Notes: generated from the letters alone by a model not told the origin. A stretch of 64,000 nt of DNA from Roseivivax sp. THAF197b (GCF_009363255.1 NZ_CP045318.1:3027501-3091500), one strand, 5' to 3'; counted from the stretch's first letter, positions 29,001-38,022 are shown. Numbers and translations: made by a program.

Positions 29001-29707
29001 TGCAGCCAGCGCCGCATGGAGCGTTCGAAGACGCCCGCGAAGAAGGACAGAAGATCGGTGCCGTGCTGCGGCGTGAACTGGTGCGGATCCTCGGCGCCGA
29101 GGATCAGAAGACCCGGCAGACGGCCTGTGCCGAAATCGAGCCGCAGGCAGGCCTCGGACCGGATCCAGTCGCTCAGTTCCTCGTAGATGCGCGCGTCGCC
29201 CTCGTCGATCTGGCGCAGGCTGACCTGGCGCTGCGGGACATTGCGCCCCTCTGAGACATAGCCGTCGATGAAGCCCGGCTCGGCCACGATCAGAACGCCG
29301 CCCAGCCGCGCGACGGTCTCGGCCTCGGCCTCGGCATTGGCGCTTTCGAGAATGAGCTTCACGCAATCCACGCGCAGGATATCGGCGACGTCGCCGCCCA
29401 GATCGCGCAGGAAGACCTCGAACTCGGTGGGATCGAGCATGCGCAGGATGGCGCGGTGCAATTGGTTCGTGCCCGAGAGATTCTCGTAGGCCGCCGCGAT
29501 CACCGAGCGATGCGTCTCTTCGAGCCGGTCGAGCCGCGCCTCCAGCCGCTCCATCGCGATACCGCGCAGATCCACGATATTCGAGCCCATGGCCCGTTCA
29601 TTCGCCGCGACCAGCGCGCGCATCAGGTCGACATCCTCAAGCAGAAGGTCCGGCCGCTCGATCAGGGAATCGCGCAGGGAAGGGTCGATTTTGGGTTGGC
29701 TCGTCAT
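28997..29707 (-). CDS. DUF484 family protein
   Basis: The 236-residue protein begins MTSQPKIDPSLRDSLIERPDLLLEDVDLM, with a predicted coiled-coil (VDLRGIAMERLEARLDRLEE) and a GAF-like C-terminal half (LLILGAEDPHQFTPQHGTDLLSFF). It is coupled to xerC. DUF484 genes sit upstream of xerC in many Proteobacteria; the role is unknown, and a link to recombinase control is often assumed. Confidence 0.9.
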   Translation of the reverse strand: MTSQPKIDPSLRDSLIERPDLLLEDVDLMRALVAANERAMGSNIVDLRGIAMERLEARLDRLEETHRSVIAAAYENLSGTNQLHRAILRMLDPTEFEVFLRDLGGDVADILRVDCVKLILESANAEAEAETVARLGGVLIVAEPGFIDGYVSEGRNVPQRQVSLRQIDEGDARIYEELSDWIRSEACLRLDFGTGRLPGLLILGAEDPHQFTPQHGTDLLSFFAGVFERSMRRWLQ

Positions 29708-29828
29708 GTCGCCTCATTGGGTGTCGCGGACCCGTGTTGCCCGGGTCTTGGTCCCGACCTTGTCCTCCGGCGGGGCATGTCCTGTCAATCGCGCTCAAGC
29801 GGGCCTCGGCGGCCGGGTGCCTTTGAGG

Positions 29829-30527
29829 TCACGCGCCGAGATAGGCCGCAAGGGCCGCAGGCGGGTCGGCAAAGAGCGCCTCCGTCTCGCGCGGAGCATG
29901 GGCGCGGCCATCCGCGACGAGCACGGTTTTCTGAGCGAAACGGCGCGCATCGGCGGGATCGTGGCTGACCATCAGCGTCAGTGTGCCGCGCGCCGCGGCG
30001 ATCTCGCGGACCCGGTCCAGCATCTCGGTCTTGAGGGCGGGGCCCAGCGCCGCGAACGGCTCATCGAGCAGAAGCACGGGCCGGTCCTGCAACATCACGC
30101 GCGCCAGCGCCGCGCGGCTGGCCTGCCCGCCCGAGAGTTCTGCTGGTTTGCGCGCGCCGAACCCCGGCAGGCCAACCTCGGCGAGGGCCTCGTCCACCCT
30201 GCGGCTGTCCTCGCCCGAAAGGCGTCCGCCATCGGGGCGCAGGGCAAGGCCCAGATTGCGCGTGAGGCTCAGATGCGGAAAGAGGTTCTGATCCTGAAAC
30301 AGGATCGAGACGGGCCGCGCACCGGGCGGAGCGGCGGTGATGTCGCCCCCCTGCCAGAGGATGCGTCCCGCCTCCGGCGCGCGGAACCCCGCGATCGCGT
30401 CGAGCAGCGTCGACTTGCCCGCACCGGACGGGCCGATGATGGCCACCCGCTCCCCGGGCGCGAGGGCCATGTCGGCACTTAGCGAAAAGTCCCCCGCCCG
30501 GATCGTGACGCCCTCGAGCTCAAGCAT
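29829..30527 (-). CDS. thiQ: Thiamine ABC transporter, ATP-binding subunit
   Basis: The 232-residue ATPase has Walker A GPSGAGKST (about residues 32-40), Q-loop FQDQNLFPH, signature LSGGQ and Walker B VLLLDEPF. It drives thiamine or TPP uptake with ThiP and ThiB. The start at 30527 overlaps the end of thiP by eight bases. Confidence 0.93.
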   Translation of the reverse strand: MLELEGVTIRAGDFSLSADMALAPGERVAIIGPSGAGKSTLLDAIAGFRAPEAGRILWQGGDITAAPPGARPVSILFQDQNLFPHLSLTRNLGLALRPDGGRLSGEDSRRVDEALAEVGLPGFGARKPAELSGGQASRAALARVMLQDRPVLLLDEPFAALGPALKTEMLDRVREIAAARGTLTLMVSHDPADARRFAQKTVLVADGRAHAPRETEALFADPPAALAAYLGA

Positions 30528-32031
30528 GCACCCGCCCTCCCCGGTCGAACGCCCAGAACAGCGCCAGGCTGGAGGCCAGCAGCACAAGTGCAGCACCCTG
30601 CGCGGCTTCCATCTGGTAGCTGCCCATCAGCCGGTAGACATAGAGCGGCAGCGTCGCGCGCTCGGGATCGGCGAAAAGCGCGATGACGCCGAGATCGCCC
30701 ATGGACAGCGCCGCCGTCAGCCCCGCCGCAAAGCCCAAGGGACGGCGCAGGCGCGGCAGAAAGACGAAGCGCAACCACGCCCAGGGCGTCAGACCCAGAG
30801 ATTGCGCAAGGCGGGCGAAGTCGGCGCGGATCGCCTCGGCTTCGGGGCGCAGGATGCGCAGAGCGAAGGGCAGGCTGACCAGCGCGTTGATCAGCGCCGT
30901 CACAGGAAGGGCCAGCGTGAACGGATTGACGTAGGGCCGCACGATCAGGAACAGCCCCGTGCCCAGAACGAGCGGCGAGAGCGCGATACCGAGAAGGCCC
31001 AGTAGCTCGCCCCGCCGCGTGGCGAGCGGCAGCGCCCAGATGAGGCAGAGCGCGGTGGAGACAAGCGCCACCCAAAGAGAATTCCACGCAGCCTCCAGCA
31101 TCTCGGGACCGAGCAGGACCAGCCCCGGCACGCCCCGCAATGTCACGAGCACAAGCGGCGTCAGCAGGAACAGCGCGACCGCCGCAATGGCCACCGCATC
31201 AAGGGCGCGGGCCGCAGCGCCCTGCCCGTCCCAGCGCGGCACGATCCGGTCGAGACCCGCGCCAAAGCCCGTCCCCCCCGACAGGCGCAGCGCCACGAGC
31301 CCCGCCGCGATGGCAAGGGCAAGTTGCACGACCGAAAAGGCTGCCGCGCGCCCGAGGTCGAAATCGAAGCGCATCGCCTGGTAGATCGCGAGCTCCACCG
31401 TGGTCGCGCGTGGCCCGCCGCCAAGCGTCAGCGCCACCGCGAAGGATGAGAGACAGATCACGAAGATCACCGCGAAGGCGCCTGGCAGGATACGCGCGAG
31501 CATCGGCGCCTCAAGCGTGCGGAACATCGCCCAGGGGCTGAGGCCCAGAGAGGCCGCAAGGCGCAGGCGCTCGCCCGGCATTGCGAGCCAGCCCTGCAGG
31601 ATGAGCCGCGTGGCCAGCGGCAGGTTGAAGAAGACATGCGCAATCACCACGCCATGAAGCCCGTAGATCGTCATCTCCGGCAGGCCCAGCGCGCCGAGCA
31701 CGCGATTGACGATGCCGTTGGTGCCGAAGGTCGCGATCAGCCCGAGCACCGCCACGATGATCGGCAAGATGAAGGGCGCGCCCAGAAGCGCCACCAGAAG
31801 CCCGCGGCCCGGAAAGTTTCGCCTCGCCAGCGCACGGGATACGGGCACGGCGCAGAGGATCGAGAAGAACGCCGACAGGGTCGCCTGCCACAGCGTGAAG
31901 CGGATCGCGTCCACGTCACCGGGCGCGAAGGCCGCAAAGCCCCCCGCCCGGATCAAGACCGCGCCCACCGGCACCAGCGTGACCGCCAGCACCGCGAGGG
32001 CTGCGATTATTGCGAAAGGCCCGCGCGCCAT
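30520..32031 (-). CDS. thiP: Thiamine ABC transporter, permease
   Basis: The 503-residue membrane protein is a fused double permease with two binding-protein-dependent transport domains, as expected for ThiP. EAA-like loops lie in each half (AASLGLSPWAMFRTLEAPML and LAQSLGLTPWAWLRFVFLP). The start lies inside the end of thiB (25 bases of overlap), so the three subunits are made together. Confidence 0.94.
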   Translation of the reverse strand: MARGPFAIIAALAVLAVTLVPVGAVLIRAGGFAAFAPGDVDAIRFTLWQATLSAFFSILCAVPVSRALARRNFPGRGLLVALLGAPFILPIIVAVLGLIATFGTNGIVNRVLGALGLPEMTIYGLHGVVIAHVFFNLPLATRLILQGWLAMPGERLRLAASLGLSPWAMFRTLEAPMLARILPGAFAVIFVICLSSFAVALTLGGGPRATTVELAIYQAMRFDFDLGRAAAFSVVQLALAIAAGLVALRLSGGTGFGAGLDRIVPRWDGQGAAARALDAVAIAAVALFLLTPLVLVTLRGVPGLVLLGPEMLEAAWNSLWVALVSTALCLIWALPLATRRGELLGLLGIALSPLVLGTGLFLIVRPYVNPFTLALPVTALINALVSLPFALRILRPEAEAIRADFARLAQSLGLTPWAWLRFVFLPRLRRPLGFAAGLTAALSMGDLGVIALFADPERATLPLYVYRLMGSYQMEAAQGAALVLLASSLALFWAFDRGGRVHA

Positions 32032-32990
32032 GCCTCGATCGCCTGATCCTTGAGCGCGTCCGCCTCATCCTCGGAATAGAAGAGCGCGGTGTCCGGCAGG
32101 TCGAGCTGCTGGAAGCCCTCGGGCCATTGATCCTGCGGCAGCGCTGCCGGGAAGGACCAGTTGCCGGTCGCGATCATCGACTGGAACTCCTCGGTCAGGA
32201 TGAACTCCATGAACTGATCGGCCAGCTCCGGGTTGTCGGTGCCCGCGACTTTGCCCACCAGCTCGACCATGAAGTAATGCCCCTCGGGGAAGATGGCGGC
32301 CTTTATGGTGGGGTCGTCCTCGGCGATCAGGTGATAGGCGGGCGAGGTGGTGTAGGACAGCACCATATCGGCTTCGCCATCGGTGAAGAGCCCGTAGCTT
32401 TCCGACCAGCCCTTCGTGACCGTCAGCACATTGTCCGACAGCTGCGCCCAGGCATCCTGCGCGTCTTCGCCATAGACCGCCTGCACCCAGAGCGCGAGCG
32501 CCAGTCCCGAGATCGAGGTGCGCGGGTCCTGGATCACGATGGTGAGATCGTCGCCCGCCTCCAAGAGCGCGTCGAAGCTTGCCGGCGGTTCTGGGGTCCG
32601 GTCGGTGTCATAGACGAAAGCGGTATGGGCGTAGTTGAACGGCAGGAAGACCTCGTCCGTCCAGTCGACGGGCAGTGTCAGGTTCGCGATGTTCTGCCCG
32701 TGCGGCGCGAAGAGGCCCGCCTCGCGTGCCTCTTTCGTGACGTCGGTGTTGAGCCCGAAGACGATATCGGCCTCGGTCCGGTCGCCTTCGAGACGCAGGC
32801 GCGGCATGAGGTCGCCCGGGCTGAATTGCAGATCGCAGTCGCAGCGGGCCTCGAACATCTCCTCGATCTTGGGGCCGGGGCCCCATTTCGAGACGATGTA
32901 ATCGCCTGCATAGACGGTCAGGACATTGTCCTGCGCAAGCGCGGTGCTTGCCAGAAGCGTGCCCGCTGCAAATGTGGTGAGGGCTTTCAT
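32007..32990 (-). CDS. thiB: Thiamine ABC transporter, substrate-binding protein
   Basis: The 327-residue periplasmic protein has a short signal peptide (MKALTTFAAGTLLASTALA) and the ThiB pattern LTVYAGDYIVSKWGPGPKIEE, with the cysteine pair RCDCDLQF and the ligand-site segment VLSYTTSPAYH. It is the first gene behind the TPP riboswitch. The start at 32990 is chosen because the signal peptide begins there. Confidence 0.94.
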   Translation of the reverse strand: MKALTTFAAGTLLASTALAQDNVLTVYAGDYIVSKWGPGPKIEEMFEARCDCDLQFSPGDLMPRLRLEGDRTEADIVFGLNTDVTKEAREAGLFAPHGQNIANLTLPVDWTDEVFLPFNYAHTAFVYDTDRTPEPPASFDALLEAGDDLTIVIQDPRTSISGLALALWVQAVYGEDAQDAWAQLSDNVLTVTKGWSESYGLFTDGEADMVLSYTTSPAYHLIAEDDPTIKAAIFPEGHYFMVELVGKVAGTDNPELADQFMEFILTEEFQSMIATGNWSFPAALPQDQWPEGFQQLDLPDTALFYSEDEADALKDQAIEAWRAGLSQ

Positions 32991-33043
32991 GTCCCATCCT
33001 CCTCTTTGCGGCGGATGGGCAAGATCAGGGGGCTTGTGGCCCG

Positions 33044-33130
33044 GCAAACCTTCCCTCCGCCGGTGTTAACCGGTTCAGGTTCAACGGGTTCGCATCATGC
33101 GCATCTCAGCCCTTCCGGGCACCCCGAGGT
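33044..33130 (-). promoter_or_regulatory. TPP riboswitch (THI element) controlling thiBPQ
   Basis: Read on the minus strand, the conserved core GGGCTGAGAT and the later AACCCGTTGAACCTGA are present, flanked by a P1-type pairing and the terminal GGAGGGAAGG. These are the sequence signatures of the TPP aptamer. It ends about 54 bases upstream of the thiB start, so it most likely blocks translation or elongation of thiBPQ when TPP is plentiful. Confidence 0.95.
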
Positions 33131-33228
33131 GGCCCTACAGCTAGAGCAGCGATCGGGCCCGTGCAAGCCCGGCCTCTTGAGGCGCGACGCGGCCTGCCCT
33201 AACAGGGGCGGGCAAGAGGCGAGGCACC

Positions 33229-34329
33229 ATGAGCTACAACACCTTCGGACATCTCTTCCGCGTCACCACCTGGGGCGAAAGCCACGGGCCGGCACTGGGC
33301 TGCACGGTGGATGGCTGCCCGCCGGGCATCGCGATCGACGAGGCCGCAATCCAGCACTGGCTCGACCGGCGCAAACCCGGCCAGAACAAGTACACCACGC
33401 AGCGGCGCGAGCCCGACCAGGTGCGCATCCTGTCGGGCGTCTACAAGGGGCGGACCACTGGCACGCCGGTGCAGCTGATGATCGAGAACACCGATCAGCG
33501 CTCCAAGGATTACGGCGACATTGCCGAGACCTTCCGGCCCGGTCACGCTGATATCTCCTATTGGCAGAAATACGGCATCCGCGATCCGCGCGGCGGCGGG
33601 CGGTCGTCCGCGCGCGAGACGGCGGCACGGGTGGCGGCGGGCGGCCTTGCCCGCGCGGTGCTGGCGGAGCTGGTGCCCGGCCTCGAAGTGCAGGGCTACA
33701 TGGTGCAGATGGGTCCGCATCAGATCGGCCCCGAGCGCGACATGGACGAGATCGAGAAGAACCCGTTCTGGGTGCCCTCGGCCAAGGCCGCCGAAGACTG
33801 GGCGGTCTATCTCGACGGGCTGCGCAAGTCGGGCAATTCCTGCGGTGCGGCCATCGAGGTCGTGGCGCGTGGCGTGCCCGAGGGCCTGGGCGCGCCCGTT
33901 TACGGCAAGCTCGACACCGAGCTCGCCGCAGCGATGATGTCGATCAATGCCGTGAAGGGTGTGGAGATCGGCGAAGGCATGGCCGCCGCCGCGCTGACGG
34001 GCGAGGACAATGCTGACGAGATCTTCCTCGGCAATGATGGCCGCCCGGTCTATTCGTCGAACCATGCAGGCGGCATCCTGGGCGGGATCTCCACCGGGCA
34101 GGACGTGGTGGTGCGCTTTGCGGTGAAGCCCACATCGTCGATCCTGAAATCCCGCGCCTCCATCACCAAGTCGGGCCAGCCCACGGAGGTCGTCACGAAG
34201 GGCCGCCACGACCCTTGCGTGGGCATCCGCGCGGTCCCGGTGGGCGAGGCGATGATGGCCTGCGTGATCCTCGATCACCTGCTGATGGATCGCGCACAGA
34301 CAGGCGGACAGCGCGGCAAGATCGGCTGA
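33229..34329 (+). CDS. aroC: Chorismate synthase
   Basis: Makes chorismate from EPSP with reduced FMN, the last step of the shikimate pathway. The 366-residue protein begins [24 protein letters not shown], and has [32 protein letters not shown] and the C-terminal [13 protein letters not shown], all conserved in the family. A GAGG site lies before the ATG. The gene stands alone, divergent from thiB. Confidence 0.98.
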   Translation: MSYNTFGHLFRVTTWGESHGPALGCTVDGCPPGIAIDEAAIQHWLDRRKPGQNKYTTQRREPDQVRILSGVYKGRTTGTPVQLMIENTDQRSKDYGDIAETFRPGHADISYWQKYGIRDPRGGGRSSARETAARVAAGGLARAVLAELVPGLEVQGYMVQMGPHQIGPERDMDEIEKNPFWVPSAKAAEDWAVYLDGLRKSGNSCGAAIEVVARGVPEGLGAPVYGKLDTELAAAMMSINAVKGVEIGEGMAAAALTGEDNADEIFLGNDGRPVYSSNHAGGILGGISTGQDVVVRFAVKPTSSILKSRASITKSGQPTEVVTKGRHDPCVGIRAVPVGEAMMACVILDHLLMDRAQTGGQRGKIG

Positions 34330-34330
34330 A

Positions 34331-34348
34331 CCTTTCGCATGCGAAAGG
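34331..34348. repeat. 18-bp perfect palindrome after aroC
   Basis: The sequence CCTTTCGCATGCGAAAGG begins one base after the aroC stop codon and is fully self-complementary. It could end the aroC transcript as a hairpin with a very short loop, but no T-run follows. It lies directly before the first of two AT-rich inverted repeats. Confidence 0.6.
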
Positions 34349-34357
34349 TAACAGTCT

Positions 34358-34379
34358 GATAAAATTAACTAATTTTATC
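34358..34379. promoter_or_regulatory. AT-rich perfect inverted repeat, site 1
   Basis: Ten-base arms (GATAAAATTA and its exact complement) around a two-base AC centre. The same design, with the shared core ATTAACTAAT, recurs at 34444-34467. In a GC-rich genome two such perfect AT-rich dyads 87 bases apart are unlikely by chance. A protein-binding site or an unusual intrinsic terminator are the two readings. Confidence 0.55.
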
Positions 34380-34443
34380 TCGCCCGTGCGACCGGACACC
34401 TCAACGCCCTGACACGGCACCATGTTTCAGCGCGCGGTGGGCC

Positions 34444-34467
34444 GGATAATATTAACTAATATTATCC
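34444..34467. promoter_or_regulatory. AT-rich perfect inverted repeat, site 2
   Basis: Eleven-base arms (GGATAATATTA and its exact complement) around AC, sharing the core ATTAACTAAT with site 1. It includes the stop codon and last codons of the carboxymuconolactone-decarboxylase gene, so the 3' coding end is shaped by this dyad. Either a transcript-end hairpin for the minus-strand gene or a binding site. Confidence 0.55.
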
Positions 34468-34868
34468 CTGCTCTCCGCCCGGAACGCCGCATCCACCGGC
34501 ACCTGCAGCGCCGAGACCAGCCCGTTTGTCTGCATCGCCATGCCGATCACCGCGAGCAGCTCGCCGTATTGCGCGTCGCTCATGCCCTTGGCGCGGGCCG
34601 CGGCAGTGTGGGAATGGATGCAGTATTCACAGCCATTGGCGGTGGAGACCGCGATGTAGAGCATCTCCTTCACCAGCGGATCGAGCGCGCCGGGCGCCAT
34701 CACATCCTTGAGCCGCGCCCATGTCGTCGAAAGGGTCGCGGGATCATGGGCCAGCGCGCGCCAGAAATTGTTGATATGATCGGTGCCACGGGTCGCACGG
34801 ATATCCGCGAAGACGGCCAGCGCCTCTGCGCTGACCTCTTCATCCGACAGAAGCGGAACGGTTGCCAC
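34452..34868 (-). CDS. Carboxymuconolactone decarboxylase family (AhpD-like) protein, GTG start
   Basis: The 138-residue all-helical protein carries the redox-type motif C80-E-Y-C83-I-H85-S-H in TANGCEYCIHSH, typical of AhpD-like peroxidase partners rather than true decarboxylases. It starts with GTG at 34868, three bases after the stop of the exported cyclase, so the two are cotranscribed. Its last codons lie inside an AT-rich inverted repeat. Likely a peroxide or thiol-handling enzyme; substrate unknown. Confidence 0.87.
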   Translation of the reverse strand: MATVPLLSDEEVSAEALAVFADIRATRGTDHINNFWRALAHDPATLSTTWARLKDVMAPGALDPLVKEMLYIAVSTANGCEYCIHSHTAAARAKGMSDAQYGELLAVIGMAMQTNGLVSALQVPVDAAFRAESRDNIS

Positions 34869-34871
34869 GGC

Positions 34872-35696
34872 TCAGACCATCGCGAAGATACGCGCGGGCC
34901 CGCCGCTTCCGCCGACGTGATTGGGTGCGCCGATGATCAGCGTGGCGCCCGCGGCCGGCACGTTTTCGAGGCCCGCGAGGTTTTCGATCCCGAAGCGGCC
35001 CGTGGGCAACCAGGCGTAATGCGTGGCGAAATCCGCGGACGGCCCGTGATCGAGCGACAGCGTGTCGGACGCAATCGACGCCGCGCCGGTTTCCAGCAAC
35101 ATCTGCGCCGCCTCGACATGAAAGCCCGGGAAATGCCCCACCCCATCGGCGTCGCGGCCCACGAAATCCTCGGCAGAGCCCGATTTCGCGGCCCAGCCCG
35201 AATGCATCGCGACGCAGGCCCGATCGGGTATCTCGCCATTGGCGTCGATCCAGGCCTGCAGATCGTCGGGCGTCACCTGCGCATCGCGGTTTTCCGCCGC
35301 GCGCGCGGCGATGTCGATCACCACCAGCGGCGCCACCAGATCGGTCACCGGAATCTCGTCCACCGAGGCGCCATCGGCCGAGAAATGCAAAGGCGCGTCG
35401 ATATGGGTCGCCGTGTGCTCATTGACCGAGAGGTTGAACAGGTTGAAGCCGTGTTCTGCGAAATTGAACTCCTGCGCCATGGAGATGCCCGGAGGCCCGA
35501 AGAAGGTGGGAAAGTCGGGGCTGAGCTTGTGCGTCATGTCGACGACGCTGCCATGGCCCGCCGCCATCGCGGGCGGTGCGGCGGTCACCGCACCGAGCGT
35601 GGCCGCCGCCGCAGCCGCGCCCGCACCGGACGAGAAGAACTGACGCCGGGACAGCATCCGCTCCTTCACCTTGTTCATTACGCAAATATCGCACAT
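34872..35696 (-). CDS. Exported cyclase family protein (kynurenine-formamidase-like), Tat signal
   Basis: The 274-residue protein has a twin-arginine signal (SRRQFFSSGAGAAAAAAT) and the cyclase metal motif H94-x3-H98-x-D100-x3-H104 in NEHTATHIDAPLHF. The fold is that of bacterial kynurenine formamidase and isatin hydrolase, but most such enzymes are cytoplasmic, and this one is exported. The start at 35696 is supported by GGAGG seven bases upstream; a later ATG (residue 7) would also keep the Tat signal. It is cotranscribed with the AhpD-like gene. A role in tryptophan breakdown with kynU (about 10 kb away) is possible but not shown. Confidence 0.85.
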   Translation of the reverse strand: MCDICVMNKVKERMLSRRQFFSSGAGAAAAAATLGAVTAAPPAMAAGHGSVVDMTHKLSPDFPTFFGPPGISMAQEFNFAEHGFNLFNLSVNEHTATHIDAPLHFSADGASVDEIPVTDLVAPLVVIDIAARAAENRDAQVTPDDLQAWIDANGEIPDRACVAMHSGWAAKSGSAEDFVGRDADGVGHFPGFHVEAAQMLLETGAASIASDTLSLDHGPSADFATHYAWLPTGRFGIENLAGLENVPAAGATLIIGAPNHVGGSGGPARIFAMV

Positions 35697-35710
35697 GCCG
35701 CATCCTCCAT

Positions 35711-35750
35711 TGAAAAGGGCGGGGCTGCATGGATCGCAGCGCCCGCCCTT
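35711..35750 (-). terminator. Terminator of the 35817-36128 gene
   Basis: On the minus strand a long stem (AAGGGCGGGCGCTGC against GCAGCCCCGCCCTT, one bulge) is followed by TTTTCAATGG. It lies about 70 bases past the stop of the 103-aa gene and 15 bases upstream of the cyclase start, so the cyclase must be read through or have its own promoter very close by. Confidence 0.8.
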
Positions 35751-35816
35751 CGGAGCCTAGCACATGTTTGCCCCCTGCCGAGACGCTTTGCGCGGTCGCC
35801 GGGGGAGTCGCCGGGA

Positions 35817-36128
35817 TCAGACCGGCGTGGCGTGGGTCCGGCGCGGCGGCATGCTCGGTGGCGAAGCGAGCTTGCGTGTCGGGCGGCGGGTCTGGCCTGC
35901 CTCCTTGATCGCGCCCATGACGCGCGGCGATGCGGCGCGCCGCTTGGCCCGTGTTTCAGCGCCCGGATCGGCAGCCTGCGGCTTCGGCGGCTCGATCCCC
36001 ATCATGGCAAAGCTGCCCTGTTGCGCCGCCTCGGTCATGACCTGGGCCACCTTGATCTGCTGCGCCCAGAGCGCACCGGTCCAGGCAAACCACATCTTCG
36101 TGGCGGCGATTGGCGTGATAAAGGTCAT
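35817..36128 (-). CDS. Unrecognised 103-aa basic protein
   Basis: The product begins MTFITPIAATKMWFAWTGALWAQ, a short amphipathic or hydrophobic helix, followed by QQIKVAQVMTEAAQQ and a proline- and arginine-rich tail (ETRAKRRAASPRVMG and PPRRTHATPV). A strong ribosome site (GGGAGG) precedes the start at 36128 and a strong terminator follows, so it is a real monocistronic gene. The helix-plus-basic-tail layout recalls small granule-associated or phasin-like proteins, but I cannot assign it. Confidence 0.65.
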   Translation of the reverse strand: MTFITPIAATKMWFAWTGALWAQQIKVAQVMTEAAQQGSFAMMGIEPPKPQAADPGAETRAKRRAASPRVMGAIKEAGQTRRPTRKLASPPSMPPRRTHATPV

Positions 36129-36669
36129 GTTTCCCTCCCTATGACCTGTGACGGGGTCTTCCCACCCCCAGAAATGCGCCAGGCAGGGCGCATCGCGTTT
36201 CTCGGAACGGCCCTGACACGATACGAGTGTCAGATGATGCATTCCAACGATAAAATTCGCGCTTAAGTTGAATACAAGTTGATAACGATAAACAGACCGA
36301 TGAACAGAACGTTTACATACCGGAGCGGCGCACGGCGCGGTCCTGCCCCTCATGTCACCGCATACAGGATCGGGATCAACGTTTGATGACACTCACCCGA
36401 TGGATCGGCGACTCCGCGCCTGTTTGATACTCCTTCGCCTCACGCCGCGCGCATTTTTCCGGTCGCGGCGCCCAGGGCTTTGCAATCGCACGCGCCCCGA
36501 CCTGATTCCTTGATCTGACGCAAAGGGCGTAGACCTCTCCGGGTTTCAGTGGACGCGACTTCGCCCGGTCGAATCAAGCATGAGGGGCGGATTTTCACGG
36601 GCCCGCGCGACTAAATGCTCAGGAAGCAGGCAGAGACGCGCAACGCCCCCGCACACCGCATCGGCAAAG
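36129..36669. other. 541-bp intergenic region
   Basis: No gene seen on either strand. The left part is AT-rich (about 36240-36320) and should hold the promoter of the 35817-36128 gene. A dyad at 36213-36233 is listed separately. The right part, before the trmO stop, shows nothing I can name. Confidence 0.5.
36213..36233. promoter_or_regulatory. Operator-like dyad upstream of the 35817-36128 gene
   Basis: Perfect 7-base arms CTGACAC and GTGTCAG surround a 7-base spacer. The dyad lies about 85 bases upstream of the start codon, close to the AT-rich part that should be the promoter. The size suits a dimeric regulator; identity unknown. Confidence 0.4.
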
Positions 36670-37182
36670 TTACGACGCCGCATCCTCCTGATCCGCGGCT
36701 TTCGGCGGGGCGAGCGGCGTGTACGAACAGCGCTCGGGCTTGATGTCGAGAAGGGGCGTGCCGTCGATGCAATCGAGGCCGCGCACGTACAGAACCGCGC
36801 CGTCGCGCCGCTCTAGGGCGACACGCGACAGCCCGATCGGGTTGGGCCGGACCGGGGAGCGCAAGGAGAAGGTGCCGCGGGGCACACCGTCTTTGGCAGG
36901 GGTTTGCACCGCGAGGTCCCGGCGCGACCCGTCCAGCCAGTAGAGCACGTCGAGCACGGCAAACCGCTCGATCCCGTCCAGCGCGGGCGCCCAATCTGGG
37001 TCGATCTCGAGCCGACAGAGCGGCCCGTCAATACGTCCCTGCCGTGGGCAGTCCGCGCGCGTGGCGAAAGGCGTCCGGCAAAGCCCGATGAAATGCAGGA
37101 CCGCCTCGCCGAGCTTGGGCGGATCGCGGCGCATCTCGCCTTGGCGCAGATCATCAGGGTGCATGTCTTCGGATTCGGCCAT
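36670..37182 (-). CDS. trmO: tRNA m6t6A37 methyltransferase TrmO (TsaA domain)
   Basis: The 170-residue protein has the TsaA/TrmO blocks: LRSPVRPNPIGLSRV and CIDGTPLLDIKPERC. TrmO methylates t6A37 in tRNA-Thr using SAM. The start at 37182 has AGGA upstream; the reading frame stays open far beyond it, opposite the tup permease, but that part is not coding. It is divergent from the tungstate operon. Confidence 0.9.
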   Translation of the reverse strand: MAESEDMHPDDLRQGEMRRDPPKLGEAVLHFIGLCRTPFATRADCPRQGRIDGPLCRLEIDPDWAPALDGIERFAVLDVLYWLDGSRRDLAVQTPAKDGVPRGTFSLRSPVRPNPIGLSRVALERRDGAVLYVRGLDCIDGTPLLDIKPERCSYTPLAPPKAADQEDAAS

Positions 37183-37314
37183 GTCCGCTTTCCTTTCCCT
37201 TTCGGGCCGGAGAATAGCCCAAGGCCCGCGCAACGCCACGGGCCTTCGCCCTTGCAAAACCTCAGCCGATGGTGAAAACTTTGCATAGCTCGGGAATTTT
37301 TGCAGGTTTACGAC

Positions 37315-38022
37315 ATGAACGACATGGCAGAGGCGCTGCGGATCGCCGCCACGCTCGTTCTGTCGGGCGATGCGGACCTGTGGGAGATCGTGGCATTGTC
37401 CCTGCGTGTGAGCCTGACCGCCACAGCGCTGGCCTGTCTGATCGGTCTGCCGCTGGGCGCGCTGCTTGCGACGCAGCGATTCCCCGGGCGCAGCGCGGCC
37501 ATCATCTGCGTGAACGCGCTGATGGGCCTGCCGCCGGTCGTGGTGGGCCTCATGGTCTATCTTGCGCTGAGCCGGTCGGGACCCCTTGGCGTCTTCGGTC
37601 TGCTTTATACCCCGGCCGCGATGATCATCGCGCAGACCATCCTGATCGCGCCCATCGTTGCGGCGCTGTCCCGGCAGGTGCTCGAGGCACTGCATTTCGA
37701 ATATGATGAGCAATTCCGCTCGTTCGGGCTGAGCCGGATGGCGAGCATCCGCGCGCTGCTCTGGGACGGGCGTTTCGCGCTTCTGACCGTCGGGCTTGCG
37801 GGCTTCGGGCGCGCCATTGCGGAGGTCGGCGCGGTGATCGTCGTGGGCGGCAATATCGACCACCTGACACGCGTGATGACCACGGCCATCGCGCTTGAGA
37901 CCTCGAAGGGCGATCTGGCCCTCGCCCTGGCGCTCGGCATCGTGCTGATGGTGCTGGCATTGGCGGTGAATGCCGCCGTCCACGGGGTGCGCAGCAGCGA
38001 AGGACGACTGGCCCATGCGTGA
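37315..38022 (+). CDS. tupB: Tungstate ABC transporter, permease
   Basis: The 235-residue membrane permease has five or so helices and the cytoplasmic loop FRSFGLSRMASIRALLWDGRF. It is followed by a tungstate-type ATPase and a TupA-like binding protein. I choose the ATG at 37315; a TTG at 37300 is the next in-frame candidate. The last bases overlap tupC. Confidence 0.88.
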   Translation: MNDMAEALRIAATLVLSGDADLWEIVALSLRVSLTATALACLIGLPLGALLATQRFPGRSAAIICVNALMGLPPVVVGLMVYLALSRSGPLGVFGLLYTPAAMIIAQTILIAPIVAALSRQVLEALHFEYDEQFRSFGLSRMASIRALLWDGRFALLTVGLAGFGRAIAEVGAVIVVGGNIDHLTRVMTTAIALETSKGDLALALALGIVLMVLALAVNAAVHGVRSSEGRLAHA

